This document shows, piece after piece, positions 1 through 7,556 of a stretch of DNA of 13,433 bases; the stretch's first letter is position 1; each line of letters opens with the position of its first letter. The DNA is taken from contig CAJWSE010000018.1 of assembly GCA_913046275.1 (NCBI GenBank), positions 1-13,433 on the forward strand, given 5' to 3'. The DNA comes from an uncultured Phycisphaerae bacterium (lineage in GTDB: Bacteria; Planctomycetota; Phycisphaerae; Phycisphaerales; SM1A02). The position numbers and the translations under genes were made by a program. The notes beneath the pieces are model-generated. The model searched no databases, was not told the origin of the DNA, and saw only the letters and a program-made list of their open reading frames with translations.

Positions 1-116
1 AAAAGGGGTTTTGGATTTTCACCAATTATTTGGTAATGCCACATACAATTTTCTGTTTCAAAAAAATGACTATTTTCCCAAAATGGCCAATTGAATTTTT
101 CTTTTTCCCAATTCAA
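1..116 (-). CDS. bchO: BchO-like alpha/beta hydrolase, N-terminal fragment (runs off window edge)
   Basis: Reading leftward from a TTG at 116-114, 38 codons stay open to the window edge. The translation begins LNWEKEKFNWPFWENSHFF and continues through a WHYQIIGE stretch. BchO proteins start with a similar W-x-x-(D/E)-x-x-x-WP...S-x-F...WH-x-Q-x-x-G pattern before the hydrolase core; that is family knowledge, recalled rather than searched. BchO is a putative accessory protein linked to magnesium chelatase in bacteriochlorophyll synthesis. The start lies 9 bases after the bchD stop, and the TAGGA around that stop can serve as the ribosome binding site, so the two genes look translationally coupled. 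The bchD-bchO order is that of purple-bacterial photosynthesis clusters. The catalytic part lies outside the window, so only the family assignment is supported. Confidence 0.7.
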   Translation of the reverse strand, partial: MNWEKEKFNWPFWENSHFFETENCMWHYQIIGENPKPL

Positions 117-125
117 AACTTTATC

Positions 126-1550
126 CTAAATTGAGTTTTTGATTGTACTGGAAATGCTTTCAGAATTAGCCCTTGGTAATGGGAAATATTTCCCGTTTAA
201 ATTAGATGCTAGCTCTTTAGCTACCTGCTGTTCTCTCTTTGATGTATCTATAAATATAGATGTAAGACCGTTTTCTTTTATAATTGATGCTATTTTAAGA
301 GAGTCTCTCATTGCAATTTCCCTGTTGGGTTCTCCCTTAAGCCCCAAGTTACTTTTGCCGTCAGACAAAAGAATTAGAATAGGTTTTATGTTTCTGTTTT
401 TTGCTGAAAGCGCAAGTTTATTTGCCTCTAATAGGCCACTTGCCAAAGGAGTTCCTCCCCCTCCTGGAAGAGCACTTAATTTTTTTTTCGCAGCGACCAA
501 AGATCTTGTGGGAGATAATAATGTTTTCGCATTATCTCCGCCGAACGAGATTAGAGCGACATTGTCTCGTTTTGCATAAGCATCTGATAATAAGATTTCC
601 ACCGCTCCCTTTGCTTCCGCTAGTCTACCTATCGCATTAGAGCCAGAAGAATCTACTATGAAGATAAGAACCCTTTCAGATTTTTGGTCAAATTGTTTAA
701 TTGTTATGTCGTCTGGGTAAAACACAAGGCCCTTTTTAGTTTTTTTAAGGGTTTTATTTCGAAGCTTTTGCCATGGAATTGCTTTAGTAAGGGTTGAGAT
801 TAAATCTATTTTTTTATCCGACGAGTATTTTCGTCTAATGGAAGGAAGAGGTCTCCCAAATTTAAAATTTTTATTTTTCTCACCTGATCCAATTGACTCC
901 CCACTCTGCCTCACCTGTAATTTATTTTTAATTATCTGTTCAATTAAGTCTCGAGGTAAATTAGCTTTAATCGTTTCAATTAACATCTGTTTATTTACGA
1001 GTTCTTTTTCCAAATTATTTTGTTCTGAAGAGTTCTCCTCATTTTTCTCTTCAGACTCTTTAGATTGGGTTTGTTCATCCATATCAGTTATTTCTGGAAT
1101 TCTTTTTGCTTTTTGGATCATAACCAGTGAGACAGCTAGGTTTATGTCTTCTCTCGAAACTAGTGATTTTTCTTTTAGAGAACAAATAGCTTTAGCTGTT
1201 TTTAATGCCTTATACGAAACTTTTGAGTCCGATATTCCTAGAAGGTCAGAGCAACCTATTAAGTGAGAGAGTATATCTTTCTTTATGACAATTTTATCAA
1301 GGTTCTTTCTTGCCTCCCTTATTTTCCTTAAGTTAATTTTTATGTTTTTAAGGTCTCCAAGCCTAACATCATCTAATGAGACAAAAAAAGTAATATTATG
1401 AGAAATATTTTCATGAACAAACTCATCATTTTCACTTTCATCCAGAGCGATAAACAATGTATCTTCGCTGCTTTCCATTTTGCCTTTCAAAAAACAAGCG
1501 AGGGTTTTGTCGATTTTTTCTGCCATTGGTAGCAAAATAATATTGCTTTT
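126..1550 (-). CDS. bchD: Magnesium chelatase subunit D (BchD), 5'-truncated
   Basis: BchD pairs with BchI and BchH to insert Mg2+ into protoporphyrin IX, the first committed step of (bacterio)chlorophyll synthesis. Numbered within the 980-residue ORF, residues 508-660 match the end of the AAA+-like domain and its helical lid (SNIILLPMAEKIDKTL at 508-523). Residues 660-690 are an acidic, Glu/Gln/Asn-rich linker typical of this subunit. FGRPLPSIRR (737-746) and DLISTLTKAIPWQKLR (755-770) are conserved pre-VWA motifs. Residues ~797-980 form a von Willebrand A domain with the MIDAS motif DSSGS (806-810), a GGGTP threonine at 873 and a distal SDG aspartate at 903. The start and the Walker-like region are missing. 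The AT-rich sequence points to an aerobic anoxygenic phototroph of unknown species rather than the organism of the rest of the window. Confidence 0.88.
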   Translation of the reverse strand, partial: KSNIILLPMAEKIDKTLACFLKGKMESSEDTLFIALDESENDEFVHENISHNITFFVSLDDVRLGDLKNIKINLRKIREARKNLDKIVIKKDILSHLIGCSDLLGISDSKVSYKALKTAKAICSLKEKSLVSREDINLAVSLVMIQKAKRIPEITDMDEQTQSKESEEKNEENSSEQNNLEKELVNKQMLIETIKANLPRDLIEQIIKNKLQVRQSGESIGSGEKNKNFKFGRPLPSIRRKYSSDKKIDLISTLTKAIPWQKLRNKTLKKTKKGLVFYPDDITIKQFDQKSERVLIFIVDSSGSNAIGRLAEAKGAVEILLSDAYAKRDNVALISFGGDNAKTLLSPTRSLVAAKKKLSALPGGGGTPLASGLLEANKLALSAKNRNIKPILILLSDGKSNLGLKGEPNREIAMRDSLKIASIIKENGLTSIFIDTSKREQQVAKELASNLNGKYFPLPRANSESISSTIKNSI

Positions 1551-3068
1551 ATCACCAAAGAAATCTTCTTCGCCAATAATGTCCATCACTCGTATAACTG
1601 TTCCTTCATCATTACTAAAACGGCCAACGCTTATGCCAGCACATGTATTCTGAATTGGGACGCCAGCATCCATTAGAGCAAGGCAGCCACCACACACACT
1701 GGCCATTGATGACGAACCGTTTGATTCAGTAATATCACTCACAAGTCGAATTGTGTATGGAAAGTCTTCAACGTCAGGCAAGATGCCAAGGAGTGAACGT
1801 TCAGCAAGAGCACCATGACCAATTTCACGGCGACCAGGCCCCATGATTCGACCAGCTTCACCAACGCAGAACGGTGGGAAGTTGTAATGAAGGTAAAATT
1901 TCTTCGCATACTCTGGCATAAGTCCGTCAACAATTTGCTCATCGCGGCCTGTACCTAATGTACAAGTGACAAGTGATTGTGTTTCGCCACGTTGGAAAAA
2001 TGCTGAACCGTGAGTCCTTGGAAAAATCTTTGTTTCCATTTCAAGATCTCGGATTTGATTAAAATCTCGGCCATCAGCGCGTATGCTCTCGTCAACAATA
2101 AGTTGACGAGTACTTTTCTTTTCAAGCTTGCGAAAGGCTTCTTTGGCTTCGCGCTGTGTTCGCTCTGCAGCTATATGCTCACTATACGAAACACCTTCTG
2201 GGACTACAAAGTTCGCATCAATCATTTCTGTACGAAGTGTGTTTACCGCTTCGCTTCGGTCAGCCTTGCCAGGAATACGGCGTGCTTCAAGCATCTTTTC
2301 ACCAACGAGTTTTTTGACCTTGTCCATGACTTCTTCGCTAGGAAGCGCAAGATCGCCAATTCGTTTTTCTGTTGTACCCGCTTTTTCAGCTAGTTCATTT
2401 TGAAGTTCAAGGATCGGCCTAATACCTTCCTCGTATCCAAATTTAATTGCACCCATAACAGCAGTCTCATCAACTTGGGCTGCGCCAATTTCAATCATAT
2501 TGACACCATCAGAGTGCCCAGAGAGAACAAGGTCGAGATCTGAATATTGCATTTGGGTATGAGTTGGGTTTAATACAAACGTTTCGCCGTCGTCGGTCAC
2601 AATGCGACCAACCCTAACTGTTGCAACAGGCCCTTCAAAGGGCGCATCTGTTAAGCAAAGCGCTGCCGATGCAGCTGTACACGCAAGTACATCCGCATCA
2701 TTTTCACCGTCATGACTCATGACCCATGCCTGAAGTTGACATTCATCAATATACCCATCAGGGAAAAGTGGGCGAATAGGACGGTCCATCAAACGCATCG
2801 TTAGAATTTCTTTTTCATTTGGCGCGCCCTCTCGTTTACGAAAGCCGCCTGGAAATTTACCTGCTGCGGATGTTCGTTCACGGTAATCACATTGAAGGGG
2901 GAAAAAGTCAAGACCTGGCCGGGGGTTTGAGCGCATTGCTGTGCACATCACAACAGTATCAGCATACGAAGCGATAACTGCACCGCTTGCTTGTTTTGCT
3001 ACCTGGCCAGTCTCAAATCGCATCAAGCGATTTCCAATTTCCCGTTCGACTATTATTTTCGTACTCAT
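126..3068 (-). CDS. Chimeric ORF: PNPase N-terminal part fused in frame to BchD C-terminal part
   Basis: One uninterrupted 980-codon frame. Residues 1-506 are polynucleotide phosphorylase and residues 507-980 are magnesium-chelatase subunit D. The ATG at 3068-3066 is preceded at 8 bases by GAGGAG, and the N-terminus (MSTKIIVERE) is where PNPase normally begins. I know of no protein family with this architecture. Both partners are incomplete: PNPase lacks the end of its second RNase PH domain and the KH and S1 domains, and BchD lacks most of its AAA+-like N-terminal domain. GC content also falls from ~45% to ~30% at the join. The simplest reading is a misjoined contig whose two halves happen to be in frame (a one-in-three chance). 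A real recombination that destroyed pnp is the less likely alternative. Do not treat it as a functional fusion without read support. Confidence 0.85.
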   Translation of the reverse strand: MSTKIIVEREIGNRLMRFETGQVAKQASGAVIASYADTVVMCTAMRSNPRPGLDFFPLQCDYRERTSAAGKFPGGFRKREGAPNEKEILTMRLMDRPIRPLFPDGYIDECQLQAWVMSHDGENDADVLACTAASAALCLTDAPFEGPVATVRVGRIVTDDGETFVLNPTHTQMQYSDLDLVLSGHSDGVNMIEIGAAQVDETAVMGAIKFGYEEGIRPILELQNELAEKAGTTEKRIGDLALPSEEVMDKVKKLVGEKMLEARRIPGKADRSEAVNTLRTEMIDANFVVPEGVSYSEHIAAERTQREAKEAFRKLEKKSTRQLIVDESIRADGRDFNQIRDLEMETKIFPRTHGSAFFQRGETQSLVTCTLGTGRDEQIVDGLMPEYAKKFYLHYNFPPFCVGEAGRIMGPGRREIGHGALAERSLLGILPDVEDFPYTIRLVSDITESNGSSSMASVCGGCLALMDAGVPIQNTCAGISVGRFSNDEGTVIRVMDIIGEEDFFGDKSNIILLPMAEKIDKTLACFLKGKMESSEDTLFIALDESENDEFVHENISHNITFFVSLDDVRLGDLKNIKINLRKIREARKNLDKIVIKKDILSHLIGCSDLLGISDSKVSYKALKTAKAICSLKEKSLVSREDINLAVSLVMIQKAKRIPEITDMDEQTQSKESEEKNEENSSEQNNLEKELVNKQMLIETIKANLPRDLIEQIIKNKLQVRQSGESIGSGEKNKNFKFGRPLPSIRRKYSSDKKIDLISTLTKAIPWQKLRNKTLKKTKKGLVFYPDDITIKQFDQKSERVLIFIVDSSGSNAIGRLAEAKGAVEILLSDAYAKRDNVALISFGGDNAKTLLSPTRSLVAAKKKLSALPGGGGTPLASGLLEANKLALSAKNRNIKPILILLSDGKSNLGLKGEPNREIAMRDSLKIASIIKENGLTSIFIDTSKREQQVAKELASNLNGKYFPLPRANSESISSTIKNSI
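1545..1556. other. Junction between PNPase and BchD sequence
   Basis: On the minus strand the codons run GGT GAT (1556-1551, PNPase residues Gly505-Asp506) and then AAA AGC (1550-1545, already BchD-like). In PNPase the next codons should encode Met-Asp-Phe-Lys. No insertion-sequence ends, inverted repeats or target-site duplication flank the join in this window. GC content changes here. A few bases of shared sequence such as GGTGATA would suffice for a k-mer misjoin, but I cannot see the missing halves to prove it. Confidence 0.8.
1551..3068 (-). pseudogene. pnp: Polynucleotide phosphorylase, 3'-truncated (residues 1-506)
   Basis: PNPase degrades RNA 3'-to-5' by phosphorolysis and is a core part of bacterial RNA turnover. 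Visible are RNase PH domain 1 (about residues 10-140, with YRERTSAAGKFPGGF at 62-76), the all-helical linker domain (~240-320), and most of RNase PH domain 2 (from ~325, with RTHGSAFFQRGETQ at 351-364, GRREIGHGALAERSL at 412-426 and SDITESNGSSSMASVCGG at 444-461). The family is about 700 residues; here homology stops at IIGEEDFFGD (498-506). D502 matches E. coli catalytic Asp486, but the partners Asp492 and Lys494 (GDMDFK) are missing, as are KH and S1. A protein ending here would be catalytically dead. It sits 156 bases downstream of rpsO, the standard rpsO-pnp operon order. Identity is very secure; whether the truncation exists in the cell is doubtful. Confidence 0.93.
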
Positions 3069-3140
3069 AGTAGTACTCCTCTTGTTTGGCAGCCTCTACA
3101 AGTATGTCGTCCTGTGACTCAAGAGGGCAGAAGAGGAAAA

Positions 3141-3158
3141 ATAGACAAAATTGTCTAT
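3141..3158 (-). promoter_or_regulatory. Hairpin in the rpsO-pnp intergenic region
   Basis: On the transcribed (minus) strand, ATAGACAA and TTGTCTAT form a perfect 8-base inverted repeat around two bases, followed directly by TTTTT. The stem is AT-rich, so as an intrinsic terminator or attenuator it would be weak. In E. coli the rpsO-pnp spacer holds an RNase III site used for pnp autoregulation. A comparable processing or attenuation role is possible here but unproven. Confidence 0.4.
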
Positions 3159-3224
3159 CGCTCGTCCACTGCCACCAACGGTACAGGTTTACAAGTAGAT
3201 AACTGCGGGTCGTTTATAGATTGC

Positions 3225-3479
3225 TTATTTGCGCAATCCTAGTTTCTTAATTGTGTTTTGATACGCTTCACGGTTTGTCCTTGAAAGGTACTTGAGCAAG
3301 CGGTTCCGCTTACCAACCATCATGATCAAACCACGACGAGAGTGGTTGTCATGCTTATGCATCTTCAAATGCCCGGTCAGTTCTTGAATTCGGCCTGTCA
3401 AAGAAGCAATTTGTACTTCCGGAGAGCCACAATCACTCCCATGTCGTTTAAAATCTGTATTGTCAGTCATTGTTGTCAT
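3225..3479 (-). CDS. rpsO: 30S ribosomal protein S15
   Basis: S15 is a primary 16S rRNA-binding protein that organises the central domain of the small subunit. The 84-residue product shows the family core: [20 protein letters not shown] at 19-38, the HDNHSRRGL loop at 43-51, and [12 protein letters not shown] followed by a C-terminal KKLGLRK. Many S15 proteins are about 89 residues; the shortening is in the N-terminal segment before GSPEV. The ATG at 3479-3477 is preceded by GAGGA five to six bases upstream, which supports this start. The gene heads the rpsO-pnp unit and diverges from serA across 86 bases. I see no convincing -35/-10 pair in that short region. Confidence 0.96.
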   Translation of the reverse strand: MTTMTDNTDFKRHGSDCGSPEVQIASLTGRIQELTGHLKMHKHDNHSRRGLIMMVGKRNRLLKYLSRTNREAYQNTIKKLGLRK

Positions 3480-3565
3480 TTTTTCCTCAACTTATTTGAA
3501 TCGACTAGTTTACCAGAATCCCCAACCTTTTTCTACCTGAATCCAAATTAAGGTTTAACCCCCTC

Positions 3566-5170
3566 ATGACATTAAAAATCCTTATTGCAGATAAACTTGC
3601 CCCAGAAGGCGCAACCTATCTTAACGCTCAGAATAGCGTGGAAGTAATTGAAAACACAGGACTTAGCGGAGACGCCCTTGCTGCTGCCATTTCTGATGCG
3701 GATGGTGTAATCGTCCGGTCTGCTGTAAAGCTCCCTGAAAAAATCTTAGATCAGGCCTTTAAAAATCCGCATTGCCGCCTTAAAGGCATTGCAAGGGCTG
3801 GAGTTGGTGTTGATAATATTTGCCTACCAACAGCAACAAAATACGGTGTTGCTGTAATGAACTCAGCGTCAGCAAGCACAATCACAACCGCTGAACACGC
3901 TTTTGCTCTATTGATTGCGCTAGCTCGTAATGTCTCAAACTCAAATGCCATACTCCGTGCTGGGGGCTGGAATAGAAACGAATATGTCGGTGTTCAACTT
4001 GCAGGAAGGACTCTTGGGATTATTGGAATGGGCCGCATTGGTCAAGCTATCGCACGCAGAGCTCTCGCATTTGGAATGGACGTAATTGGCTTTGACCCGT
4101 TTATGAAAGAAGTTACTGCACTTGATGGTCAAGTCAGAATGATGAAAACATTTAATGAGCTCCTTAAAGTAGTTGATATTGTTTCCTTTCATGTACCACA
4201 CACCAGCGAAACCGATGGCATGCTGGGAAAAGATCAATTTGAGATTTGTAAACCTGGGCTACTAGTTATAAATGCTGCGCGAGGTGGTATTGTGAATGAA
4301 GATGCACTTATTAATGCGCTCGATCAAGGAAAATGCGCTGGTGCGGCAATTGATGTCTACACTGCCGAACCACCAGCTGACGACCACCCTTTCCGTTCCC
4401 ATCCTAAAGTATTGGCCACTCCACACCTAGGCGCTTCAACTGTTGAAGCACAAGAAGCAGTTGCAGTGAATGCCTGCGCATCATTACTGCGCTATCTCCA
4501 AGGTGAAGGGTTAGATAGTGCTGTCAATGCAGGTGGACTTGACTTAGAACTAAATACCCGGCAAAGAACATATGTCGAACTTGCAAAAAGAATGATTACA
4601 TTGCTGGGTACTGTTGCAACAATTTCAAATACCAAAGAGGTGACTGTCGAACTTCGTGGCAAAGCTACTGCCGGAAAAGCGGACACCATTGCGAGGTATG
4701 CGCTGGTTGCACTTTTACAACATATGACCGATGAACCTGTTTCAATTATCAATGTTTCCGCAATGGCGCGTGAAATCGGCGTAACAGCATCCACAGTAGT
4801 TGGAGCAGCCGATGTTATTGACTCCCTCACAATTCGAACAAAAGGCGAGCATGAACATGCTATAGAAGGAACTGTTCATGCTGATGGTTTACCGCGTGTT
4901 ACAAATATTGAAGGACGGCGCTTTGACATGGTTCCATCTGGACACATGATTGCACTCTTTAATGATGACACCCCTGGCATGGTTGGCTGTGTCGGGAAAG
5001 TCCTCGGTGCGGCCAAGGTAAATATAGATGAAATGGTAATTGGTCATGGAGATGACGATGGTATTGCGATGATGATCATTAAAGCAGATTCTGTTCCTAC
5101 TGATGAATTACTTATAAATCTTGGCGGCATTGAAGGTGTCAGCAAGGTTTCTAGTGCTGAGGTAGATTAA
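3566..5170 (+). CDS. serA: D-3-phosphoglycerate dehydrogenase (long form with ACT domain)
   Basis: SerA oxidises 3-phosphoglycerate to 3-phosphohydroxypyruvate with NAD+, the first step of serine synthesis in the cytoplasm. The 534-residue length fits the long type I form. Visible are a split substrate-binding domain (1-~100 and ~290-320), a Rossmann domain with GMGRIG at 154-159, and the catalytic triad of this family: Arg239 in NAARGG, Glu268 in YTAEPP and His287 in TPHLGAS. An allosteric substrate-binding (ASB) domain spans ~320-450, and a C-terminal ACT domain spans ~458-534 (MIALFNDDTPGMVGCVGKVL at 461-480), the usual site of serine feedback. The ATG fits the normal N-terminus (LKILIADKL), although the ribosome binding site is weak: AAGG lies about 13 bases upstream. 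The stop overlaps the convergent aminotransferase stop by four bases, leaving no room for a separate terminator. Confidence 0.96.
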   Translation: MTLKILIADKLAPEGATYLNAQNSVEVIENTGLSGDALAAAISDADGVIVRSAVKLPEKILDQAFKNPHCRLKGIARAGVGVDNICLPTATKYGVAVMNSASASTITTAEHAFALLIALARNVSNSNAILRAGGWNRNEYVGVQLAGRTLGIIGMGRIGQAIARRALAFGMDVIGFDPFMKEVTALDGQVRMMKTFNELLKVVDIVSFHVPHTSETDGMLGKDQFEICKPGLLVINAARGGIVNEDALINALDQGKCAGAAIDVYTAEPPADDHPFRSHPKVLATPHLGASTVEAQEAVAVNACASLLRYLQGEGLDSAVNAGGLDLELNTRQRTYVELAKRMITLLGTVATISNTKEVTVELRGKATAGKADTIARYALVALLQHMTDEPVSIINVSAMAREIGVTASTVVGAADVIDSLTIRTKGEHEHAIEGTVHADGLPRVTNIEGRRFDMVPSGHMIALFNDDTPGMVGCVGKVLGAAKVNIDEMVIGHGDDDGIAMMIIKADSVPTDELLINLGGIEGVSKVSSAEVD

Positions 5171-6396
5171 AACCGCGAAAGCCACTGGCCAATTTTATTC
5201 ACACCTTCCCTTATTTGCTCTTCGCTACAAGCAAAGGAGAGACGAATATGCTCGTGCCCACAACCCCCAAAATCATCCCCAGGCACAACAGCAACCTCTT
5301 GCTCATCAAGTAATGCTTTTGCAAAACTTACTGCATCAGTAATCGCTGTTCCAGCAGGTGATGTCTTATCAAAATAGTGAGAAATTTTAGGGAACGTGTA
5401 AAATGCGCCTGTTGGTTCTGCGCAGTCAACATTTGGCCATTTTTGAATCAATTCGAACATCAAATCTGCTCGTTTAGCAAACACTTGTCGCATTGATTCG
5501 ACTTCGTCTCGCATTTCCAATGCTATGGGAATTGCCGCATAACAAAAGCTCGTAATTGAACTATTAATTTGACTTTGCAAAGTATTCATCGCTTTGACAA
5601 TTGGTTCAGCCGCACAAACATAACCAACTCGCCAACCGGTCATTGCAAAGGCTTTTGATAAACCATTAATAGTAATAACGCGATTAGCAATCTCAGAGAT
5701 TGCCCCAAATGATAGATGCTCTACGTCACTGTAAATGAGACGTTCATAAATTTCATCGCTTAAAATGTATAGATTCGGATGCTGTTCAAGCACCTTGGCT
5801 AAAGCGCGCGTTTCTTCTGGAGAATACATTGTCCCACAAGGATTACTTGGTGAATTAATAAGTACCGCTTTTGTCTTTGGTGTTATTACTGCTGCAAGTG
5901 CTTCAGGTGAACATTTAAAATCTGATTTCACATCGGTTGCAATCTCAACCATTAGGCCACCTGCTAGTTCAATCATTGGCTTATAACTAACCCAAGCAGG
6001 CGTTGGGACAACAACTTCTTGATTTTGACCAGGATCAAGAATGGACATAAGCGCAAGATTAATTGACATTTTTGCACCAGCATTTATTGAAATATTTGCT
6101 TGCGTGCAATTGATGCCATTTTCTTTTTTTAATTTATTTGAAATTGCTTCACGAGCATCGAGCGTTCCAGAAGATGGCATGTAATGTGTCATGCCGGATT
6201 GCAGCGCATCTATTGCTGCTTGTTTAATTTTTTCTGGCGTATCAAAATCCGGCTCACCTGCACCAAAAGCGATGACATTTTTGCCCTCAGCTTTCATCCC
6301 CTTCACGCGAGCGTTAATGGATAGGGTTATTGAAGCAGGAATAGATTTGGCTCTTGATGATAGTTCCACTGTTGAGAGGATAGTCGATGTTTGCAT
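5167..6396 (-). CDS. Class I PLP-dependent aminotransferase, aspartate aminotransferase (Ib type)
   Basis: The enzyme transfers an amino group between aspartate or a related amino acid and 2-oxoglutarate using pyridoxal phosphate. The 409-residue product has the full fold-type I set: GAGEPDFDTP (45-54), AGAKMSINLA (106-115), Trp135 in PTPAW that stacks on PLP, Asn185 in NSPSNPCG, Asp214 and Tyr217 in SDEIYE, Schiff-base Lys248 in GLSKAFAMTGWRVGY, and Arg385 in IRLSF for the substrate carboxylate. Lys109 occupies the position that recognises the distal carboxylate in Thermus-type (Ib) aspartate aminotransferase, which favours aspartate or prephenate as substrate. The ATG at 6396 gives about ten residues before the usual family start, with no clear Shine-Dalgarno sequence. 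It diverges from prfB over roughly 40 bases. An aspB/aspC-type name is plausible, but exact substrate preference cannot be read from sequence. Confidence 0.93.
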   Translation of the reverse strand: MQTSTILSTVELSSRAKSIPASITLSINARVKGMKAEGKNVIAFGAGEPDFDTPEKIKQAAIDALQSGMTHYMPSSGTLDAREAISNKLKKENGINCTQANISINAGAKMSINLALMSILDPGQNQEVVVPTPAWVSYKPMIELAGGLMVEIATDVKSDFKCSPEALAAVITPKTKAVLINSPSNPCGTMYSPEETRALAKVLEQHPNLYILSDEIYERLIYSDVEHLSFGAISEIANRVITINGLSKAFAMTGWRVGYVCAAEPIVKAMNTLQSQINSSITSFCYAAIPIALEMRDEVESMRQVFAKRADLMFELIQKWPNVDCAEPTGAFYTFPKISHYFDKTSPAGTAITDAVSFAKALLDEQEVAVVPGDDFGGCGHEHIRLSFACSEEQIREGVNKIGQWLSRF

Positions 6397-6440
6397 GTTG
6401 AGTAGAGTACAGTGGCTCGGCTTCTGATACTATGCCCCCC

Positions 6441-7548
6441 ATGCATTTTGACGCACATCAACCAGTTCTTGACGACCTTGAGGCGCGAATTTTAACGATT
6501 CGCGACTCTCTTTGACTACGATACAAAAGTCGAACATCGTGACAAATTGCAAGAACAAATGAATGAAGCTGACTTTTGGAATAGCCAAACCGAAGCCCAA
6601 AAGGTCATAACTGAATACAAAGTACTCAAAGCTCAGACGGAAGATCTTGAAAATGTTATTGCTAATTTTGAAGATGCCGTTGTTGGATATGAACTGGCAA
6701 AAGAAGTGGATGATATGGATCTGCTTTCCGAGGTTGATGAACAACTCTACGCAATACAAAAACGTATGGATAAAGTTGAAACACAATCACTTCTAAATGG
6801 AAAGCATGATCATCGCAATTGTTTTGTTTCCATTCAATCACGTGATGGTGGGACAGAAGCTGATGATTGGGCTTCCATGCTTGATCGAATGTACAAAAGT
6901 TATTGGGAGCAAATGCAATTCAAGGTTGAAGAAGTAAGCACCACCCATGGCACAGAAGTCGGCATTAGCGAAGTAACTTACCTTATTAAGGGACCAATGG
7001 CATATGGATATATGAGCTGCGAAAGAGGCACGCATCGGCTTGCGAGAGTTTCTCCATTCAACGCACAAGGTAAACGACAGACAAGTTTTGCCACTGTAGA
7101 TGTCATTCCAGAATTCGATGAACAAGATGTTGAAATTGATGATAAAGACATTGAATTTACAACTTTTGCACGTTCATCTGGCCCTGGTGGACAAAATGTA
7201 AACAAAGTTGCCTCGGCTGTTCGAATCGTCCATAAGCCAACCGGCATCATGGTTGTTAGTTCGACTCATAAAGCACAACTTCAAAATCGAAAACAAGCTA
7301 TGCGCATTCTCCAGGCAAAACTTGACCAACTCGAAGAAGAGCGCAGGCAAGCAGAACTCGACCAGGCAACTGGCGGGGCTGTTGACCAAGGATGGGGAAC
7401 GCAAATCCGAAGTTATGTTATTTATGACAACCGAGTCAAGGATCACCGAACAAATCACGAAGTGGGGAACCCACAAACTGTGCTTGATGGAGCACTCGAG
7501 GGCTTTGTAGATGCCGAACTAAAGCGCAGACGCTCTACAAGAGACTAA
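6441..7548 (+). CDS. prfB: Peptide chain release factor 2, expressed by programmed +1 frameshift
   Basis: RF2 ends translation at UGA and UAA. The zero frame starts at ATG 6441 (an in-frame ATG at 6432 is an alternative) and reads 24 codons to CTT TGA (6510-6515). Slipping +1 at CTTTGAC continues as [13 protein letters not shown] into the long frame ending at 7548, giving about 368 residues against 365 in E. coli. In the frameshifted product, SPF (204-206) is the stop-codon recognition tripeptide and GGQ (249-251) in [12 protein letters not shown] is the peptidyl-tRNA hydrolysis motif; both lie one residue from their E. coli positions. The internal TGA makes production self-regulating: low RF2 promotes the shift. 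Unlike E. coli there is no AGGGGG-like element just before CTT. A caller ignoring the shift would start wrongly at 6547. The stop lies eight bases from the convergent acetyltransferase end. Confidence 0.95.
6510..6516 (+). promoter_or_regulatory. prfB programmed +1 frameshift site CTTTGAC
   Basis: The heptamer CTT TGA C matches the RF2 slip site of most bacteria. Zero-frame Leu(CTT) is followed by an in-frame TGA, and the +1 frame resumes with GAC (Asp). Both frames are open on the proper sides and the encoded protein matches RF2 across the junction. Confidence 0.93.
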
Positions 7549-7556
7549 GATTCGGC

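Noticed and set aside
139..1266. Plus-strand open frames opposite the bchD part (139-579, 401-640, 838-1266)
   Set aside because: They are antisense shadows of a clearly recognised coding frame, with no recognisable protein features.
2010..2403. Plus-strand frames opposite pnp
   Set aside because: The opposite strand encodes highly conserved PNPase; the antisense peptides have no known motif.
6547..7548. RF2 starting at the ATG at 6547 without a frameshift
   Set aside because: This would lose the conserved N-terminal helix. The CTT TGA C slip site and an in-frame upstream start explain the full protein.
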